Origin: Phoronis ovalis
Taxonomy: Eukaryota > Phoronida > Phoronidae
NCBI GenBank assembly: GCA_028565635.1
Contig: JAOXYB010042426.1
Span: forward strand, 1-12,796
Direction of reading: 5' to 3'
DNA length: 12,796 nt
Shown here: one piece after another, positions 1 through 6,600 of the stretch
Layout: each line of letters opens with the position of its first letter
Position numbering within the stretch: position 1 is the stretch's first letter
Translations under genes and position numbers: made by a program
The notes under the pieces: model-generated
Seen by the model: the letters and a program-made list of their open reading frames with translations, nothing else
The model's database searches: none
What the model was told of the DNA's origin: nothing

Positions 1-92
1 GATTATTAGAGAGGGGGCGATTATTGATTTATTTTAGTCACTAGAGGGGGCGATTATTAGAGGGGGCGATTATTAAAACAGGGGCGATTATT
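1..92. repeat. Short GGGGGCGATTATT repeats
   Basis: The 13-base word GGGGGCGATTATT occurs at 13-25, 46-58 and 62-74. A copy one G shorter lies at 81-92, and a truncated GATTATT opens the window at 1-7. Spacing is irregular (33, 16 and 19 bases), so this is a short degenerate cluster and not a clean satellite. It may continue upstream. It lies in the intron before the first EGF exon seen here. Confidence 0.8.
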
Positions 93-99
93 AAAGAAA

Positions 100-375
100 A
101 TACGGTACCCGCCCTTCAGGGTGGATATTTTTGTTCTCTCAAGATATTTTAGGGTAGGTATTTTGTGTTTTGGAGTATATTTCAGGGCAGGGTTTCTGTT
201 TGTTTTTCAATTTTTCGGATATTTTAACGTTTTGGGTGGGGTTTATTGATTTTTTAGACTAGGAAATTTCAGGGTGTTTTTTTGGCATTTCTGGGCATAT
301 TTCAAGATCAGGATCAAGGTTTTTACCACTGGATGGTACATCCAAACCAAATTTAAGAATAGTGCCCCCCGGGAC
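100..375. repeat. Degenerate T/G-rich array ending in CCCCCCGGG
   Basis: A loose motif of the type ATATTTCAGGGTAGG followed by a T-run recurs near 114, 141, 175, 218 and 263, at roughly 30 to 45 bases. The stretch ends at CCCCCCGGG (365-373), after which base composition returns to that of the surrounding intron. It looks like part of an interspersed repeat with internal minisatellite structure. No coding frame is supported. From 376 to 545 I see only ordinary intron leading to the acceptor at 541-545. Confidence 0.5.
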
Positions 376-545
376 TTGAAAGTATTATATTATTGTTTAT
401 ATAGCAGTATGTCATTGGTGTTGTAGCGGATCCTGTCTTCTGTAGTAACTCTTCAATATCCCTACAGATTAGAAGAGAATCAATACTCAATAAACATGTT
501 CACGTGACAAACGAGGAATCGATCGACATATTTATTATTTTTCAG

Positions 546-665
546 ATATTAATGAGTGCTTACCTGCCAGTGACTGCGACCAGCAATGTACTAATATCCC
601 AGGGAGTTATAATTGTAGCTGTGATTCTGGGTATGATCTTCAACCCAATGGAAAAGCTTGTGCCC
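546..665 (+). CDS. Exon 1 of window: calcium-binding EGF module
   Basis: The exon is bounded by TTTTTCAG before 546 and GTAAGT after 665. It has 120 bases, phase 1-1. With the G expected from the previous exon it starts D-I-N-E-C, the usual calcium-binding opening. Six cysteines follow in EGF order. The third to fifth read [12 protein letters not shown], which fits the Asp/Asn beta-hydroxylation pattern C-x-[DN]-x4-[YF]-x-C-x-C. One complete module per exon with symmetric phase 1 ends is the classic animal arrangement for shuffled EGF exons. The domain should lie outside the cell and bind one calcium ion near its N-terminal edge. Confidence 0.93.
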
Positions 666-3600
666 GTAAGTTAAGTATCTTCTGTGTGATTCGTGTTATA
701 ACAAAATTGGCCAAAAACAAATAAATCATACGGCTTATCGCACACACTAGAGCTGTGATAATGACAATGTCAATGGCAATTATTCGTTATGGAATACAAC
801 TACGTGTTTTCTTTATTCGCAAATTTGTTGATGATGTTTTCATTTTTTTCTAGCAAGCAACCCGTGTGCTGCCAACAATACGGCAGGTTGTGATGCTGTT
901 AACGGATGGTGTATTAATGACAATGGCAACCTGGTCTGTGCATGCCGTAGAGGATATATTCTTGATGCCGACAACAAAACATGCAATGGTAAGGCTTCAA
1001 AACAGGGATACATGAAAAACAATATTTATCTCATGCGTTTTCACTCAGCCTTGGTTTGTTGTTACTGTGCTTTTAATCATTTAGAGCAACACGTTTTCTG
1101 AGGTGACATGTACTTTTAAATACGAACTTGTAAAAAAAACATTTTCGTAGCACCCCTGGTATACCTGGTACACCCCTCCACATTTGCTATCATGGTATAG
1201 TGAATTTTATACTGATTAAGGATATCGCTGTTGTCCATATTGTCAGGTGGGTAGTAAACGCGCAGCAACACGTTTTCTGAGGTGACATGTACTTTAAAAT
1301 ACGAACTTTAAAAGGCGAGCTCTAGTTTTGAATTAGATTTAAGGAATGATACATCATTTCCTACTATAAATTGTCACATATTTTGTTACAGGAAAGTGCT
1401 GTTACTCATGTGTTTTTGTTTCTTTTTAAACTGTGCATTTATAACTATCTTTGTATGCAAATATAAAAGTTTGATAAATGTTTACTGTGTTTGGAAAAGG
1501 TCTGTAGCAATTAAAGACGCAATTCATTGATAAATCAGCATTTATTCTCGTTAAATATCTGTAGTTTTACTAAGTTTTATTTGTTAATGAATAAATCCAT
1601 GGCCAATGATATTTTAATGATCCGTTAAACAAATGTAAAGAGTCATAACGTTATTACAAGTTATGGTGTGTCTGTAATACCTTAAGAAAATATAGCAATC
1701 CCAGTGTTTATAAAAGATTTAATTTATGCCTAAACATTAACACAGACAAAAAGTAGAAAATCATGATATATTACATCATAGTTATAAAAAACTAATGGAA
1801 ACAAGTGAACAGTAGTATACATCATTCTATAGTATAATAATAGTCGCTTGGCCGAGGCCAGAAAATGGACCTTACTGTCTGTCATTAAAGTACACGTCAC
1901 CTCAGAAAACGTGACGCACATTATAGACAACAGTAAGTTGATATTTTTTTCTGCATAAAACTTCTTATACAATAATACCAAATGTGGAGGGGTATACCAG
2001 GGGTGTTACGAAAATCAATTTCTACAGCCTCTGTAGTTTTACGTGGCTAATTTGGATAATCTGTGTTATCTGCCTTTATTGTAAGTTTTTGCACATGCAG
2101 GATTAATAGGATTATACTACATTGTATGATGCTGTTACAGATGTTAATGAGTGCGTGGATGGTAATAATCGGTGCTCGCAAAACTGCACGAACACTCAAG
2201 GTAGTTATACGTGTTCTTGCATGAGTGGATATAATTTAGGTTCAGGTGGATTTACCTGTGAAGGTAAGTTGAAATAGTTTATCCATACTGTGCCAACAAT
2301 TTACTAATCCAATTAACTTTAATCAGTGTCGTAAACATTACTTAATGAAGTACAATCGTTCAATTAATTTATCTAAAAAATAGAAAAATAGAAAATACCA
2401 TAGCTTATAATTATTGACGTTTCAGCTTAATAAAAGAAAAAAAAATAAACAGAAACTAATTGAATATAATTTTATATATTTTCTAATTTTCATAAGGAAA
2501 ATTAACAATTAGTCATGAAAACACCTTGAACACGGGAACTAGTTAGAAATAATTACAGTTACAGATACATGCTCACATTATTTCATACTGTTGTAACATA
2601 TGCACGACTGAATATATACGTATAGTACTCTTTGATTTTGTGTCACTATTATTATGAACGGTCATACATTTATAAGTTTCATTACACCGACCATGCAAAT
2701 AATGAAAAATCTCTATTTTAGACAGAAACGAATGCATATATGGTGAAGATGATTGTTCAAATGGCCAAATTTGTGTCAACACTGTCGGCGGCTTTAACTG
2801 TACTTGTCCAGATTATCTTGTAGAACAAAATGGAGCATGCGTAGGTACGTACAAGGTACAAAATGGAGCATACAGTACAAGCAACGGTACAATGCATTAA
2901 TATTCAAATATTCAATTATACTAATATCCCAGACTAATATATTGGTATCTTGCTAGATATCAACATTGCACATACAGTGGTAGGCGGATTACAACAAATG
3001 TTTTTTTTTCTAAATACACGCTAAACTCCAGCAGATATACTCTTCAGAAAGCTAAGCATCGAACTCACATCTACATGTAGCATTTTGTCTGAATGTAAGT
3101 TTTAATACAATATCAGAATACAATATTATAGTGTTTGAACATATTACATAGGGTACATGTGCATCTATAATATTATATATATTTCGTTGCACCTGTAGAT
3201 CTTCCGGACGCTGAGAAGCCGGCTCCAACTTCCAATAGAGTGCCTACTTCTACAGAGTTAGACCATGTGGTACAGATTGTTGTAAAAATGCCTATATCAG
3301 CGGTAAGATTTTTTTACTGAAAAATACAACTACCAACTATTTATTTCATCGCCATCTTCATTATTTAACAATAATATCATAGAAAATCTCCACAAAATAT
3401 AATAGCAAAAACATTTACAAAATAATAAATTTGATAAAACTGATCAATTTAAATTGCTATTTTTAGTATACAGTAACAGTGGACACAGACGTTACTACCC
3501 TTATAGCCAAAAACGCCACATCCTTCTGCTTCACATCCACTACCTGCGTAGAGTATCCAACTGCTTCCCTCACAGAAGTAAGGCGTCGAAGGTATGTGCA

Positions 3601-6600
3601 AAATAGACTGTGCGACCTCGCCCTCAAACAATATTTAATAGTAGGATTTTGTAGTTCAAGTTATAAATTGGACATTGAGATTGTTGTTATTGCTACATCA
3701 TTCAATCTATAAAACACAAGCAATGACTGATGTCTTTGTGGTCTACATCAGGTGACCCTAGGGAGACATTTATTTAGACTTAAATTCTAAACGATGCTAC
3801 ATAATTGGCAATGTGGTCTACGAAAGATTTTTTTACTGTTATTACACTTTTCGAAATGCTCAAATATTTGCCACGAAAAAAGGACATGACGTCGCCGTCA
3901 TTATTCAGACTTCAAAGTTATATTTTTATTACAAAGTACTCATATATTTGTAATTCACCTAACTATCTTGTTTTAAAGAAATATGGCAATGTATATCAAC
4001 ATTTTTTCAGACGTTCTACTCCAAATTTTGCGTTTACTCGTATTCATGTTCAGCGTCCACCAGCCTATCCATTTGGCGACGCAGGATCAAACACTACAAC
4101 ATTGGCGTATTATATTATTATCCCTGCAAATGATGGCAGTGGTGAATACACAGGAGTGTTAGGCGGGGAGAACTTGCTACAGATCTTTACCAACAACGAA
4201 GCCTCACTTGAAACGGCATTTGGTATGTAAAAACAATAACATTTTACCTACTATTGATTGGAGACACCACCTAGTGTATAATGTGGTATTTTGAATTTTT
4301 TTAATTCTCACTTTTTTATGAAAAATGTTTAAAAAGTTTGCACGGATATCTAGCATTGAAAACAAATATACTCACTAGATGTAGTTAGAAGAGCTTTATG
4401 CACAAGGGAGGGACAATTTCAAAACATACGAAATATGCAGAATCACTGTATGATGATTACCACAGTTTTTCTATGTGACATGTAAAACATTGCCAAAACA
4501 TTCCATTGTTTGAGCTGGGAGTTTCTTTTCGACAGCGTTTACGAAGTGTAAATATGTTTATGACTTTTTTCCTCCTCGTGAAATTTCAAAATATTATTTA
4601 TAACTTGTTTGGTATATAATAGGATAGTTTGCTTTTCACCTTTTCTTTGGGAGTGTCCCTTAGTAAAGTTCATGTTACCCAAGTGTCAGACAAAAGATTA
4701 TTTACACAAGTGGTTGTACTTCTCAATTGATATGCACATTACCATCGTTTTCCTTGAGTGTTGATTTCCCATGTAAAGCGTGTGCGACGACATCTGGCGA
4801 GATACTTGTTTTCCAGTTGATGTTACGTCCAATTTTTTAAAACATTTTTCATAAAAAATGAGAATTTGAAAAATTCAAAATACCACGTTCTACATTAGGT
4901 GGTGTCGGCGTTTTCATTGTTATTCAGGTGCCTTGAAGGAAATTATGTTTTTCCCAAATGTATATTACGGAATTTCGATTATTTATACATTATGAGATCA
5001 ACAGTAGTCTTGTTTTTTAAGCTAAAGTGTCTAATATAAATCCTTGTATTAAAAATCAATGATCTGTTTATGTTTTATAGATACGTAGCTTACTTTACTT
5101 TTAAATATTGTTATCACATACTTTTGGTAACTGCACTCATGTTTTAGCTATCATTTTAATTTCCGGTTATTGAGGTAATACAGGGATGCCATGACTATAA
5201 TATTTAAAAAAACAAAATATCATTTCTGGTATAATGCCCTGTCATTACTATTGATAATATTTGAATTTCTGTTTTGTAGGTTACGCAGTTGACAGTATTG
5301 TACGGTATCGTATACCAACAACGATTGCTGATACAACCACTACGGCTGGTGTTATTGCTGCACCGCCAAACAATGTATGGGATATAGGAGCCATCATTGG
5401 TGCCGCCGGTTTATGTATTATTGTGATTTTCATAATAATTGTTGTATGCAAGTAAGTTATAGCTCAACTAAGTATGTGCTATAAGAATGCAATTAACTTT
5501 ACCGTTTGCATCAGTAACAAGAACTATTTTATAATACCTTGCCAGACGTTCTGGTATACATTTCAGTCATTCATGAATCAAGCCTACGTTTGATTCATCC
5601 CCTACACAAAATAATTTTTCTTGATAGAAAAGGTATTATGACCCTGGATGTCTGTGAAATTACACACACTTCCTTATAAAAGTAATCATTTCGGCCAAAG
5701 AAAACAGAAGAAAACAAGAGAAAATAATGCACTGTAATCCACAGAATTAAGTCTTGGTTGACTGGCTTATGTTGTATAAAAACACTGTGCATCGTTTTGG
5801 GTAATTTCCTACTTAAAAGATGATAATTTCACGCAGATTTTTAATTCTGCTATTATTCACATCTGGTGATGGCATGTGGTGAAGGAAGAGATAATTAGGT
5901 TCCTCGGAATCTCCATGTTTTACTTTACCACAACTCTTCTGAATTAGACATTACTTTATGATAACTAGCATCCTTTCTCAATTATTGATCGAATGGACAA
6001 TTGTACAAAGGTGGCATCCCAATATTTAATTAGGATCAAACTTTATGATTACTACATGAATCCAAAATCTTTTCAGATCATTGATTACTGCACACCTATC
6101 ATTTAATTAATTTTTTTCCAGAGTAAAGACTGCAAAACAGAATATGAAAGTTCACGATTATTCTGGAGGTGCAGAACTTGGTGGCAGGTGGGCCGATCGC
6201 ACTGCAAAACTACCGGTAGATGCAACGCTACAAAATCACAAGACAGAGGAAGTAGTTATAAGTGCCCCCGGCCCCGTGAGTCCGACTCAAGAAAAGTATG
6301 TAAAAAAGCATACACGCTTGATTCTTCCCCTACACCAAATAATTTTTATTGATAGAAAACGTATTATGACCCTGGATGTCTATGAAATCATACACACTTT
6401 CATATAAAAGTAATCACTTTGGCCAGTCCCAAAGAAAAGCAGAAGAAAACAAGAGGGAATAATGCTCTTTAATCCACAGAATCAAGTCTTCGTTGACTGG
6501 CTTATTCTGTATAAAACACTGTACATCGTTTTTGGTAATTTCTCGCAAATTTTTTAATTCTGCTATTATTCATATCTGATGATGGCATGTGTTGAAAGTA

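Larger units (their letters stand above)
989..2140 (+). other. Intron 2, carrying a fold-back repeat
   Basis: This is 1,152 bases between two EGF exons. It has the donor GTAAGG and the acceptor TGTTACAG. It contains a 45-base direct repeat and a long inverted repeat, both described separately. No EGF exon or other coding block could be found between them. Confidence 0.75.
4223..5279 (+). other. Intron 7, mostly filled by a repeat element
   Basis: This is 1,057 bases with the donor GTATGT and the acceptor GTTTTGTAG. About 4263-5005 belongs to repeats described separately. The remainder, 5006-5279, is AT-rich with nothing recognisable. Confidence 0.75.

Noticed and set aside
1-92. CRISPR-like array
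   Set aside because: The repeats are 13 bases with irregular spacing of a few to about 20 bases, in clearly eukaryotic DNA.
840-1022. Minus-strand open frame over the second EGF exon
   Set aside because: It is the antisense shadow of a clear six-cysteine EGF exon on the + strand.
1730-1981. Minus-strand 83-residue open frame in intron 2
   Set aside because: It lies inside the fold-back repeat, is low in complexity and has no family signature.
2573-2782. Minus-strand open frame over the fourth EGF exon
   Set aside because: It overlaps the calcium-binding EGF exon in antisense and has no support of its own.
3805-4010. Coding extension upstream of exon 7
   Set aside because: The open frame continues into the intron, but the acceptor at 4010 restores phase 2 with exon 6 and the upstream residues look like translated intron.
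3199-5360. SEA domain between the EGF modules and the membrane
   Set aside because: The position would suit one, but I could not find the G-S-[VI]-V-V type cleavage motif or the usual spacing, so the region was left unnamed.
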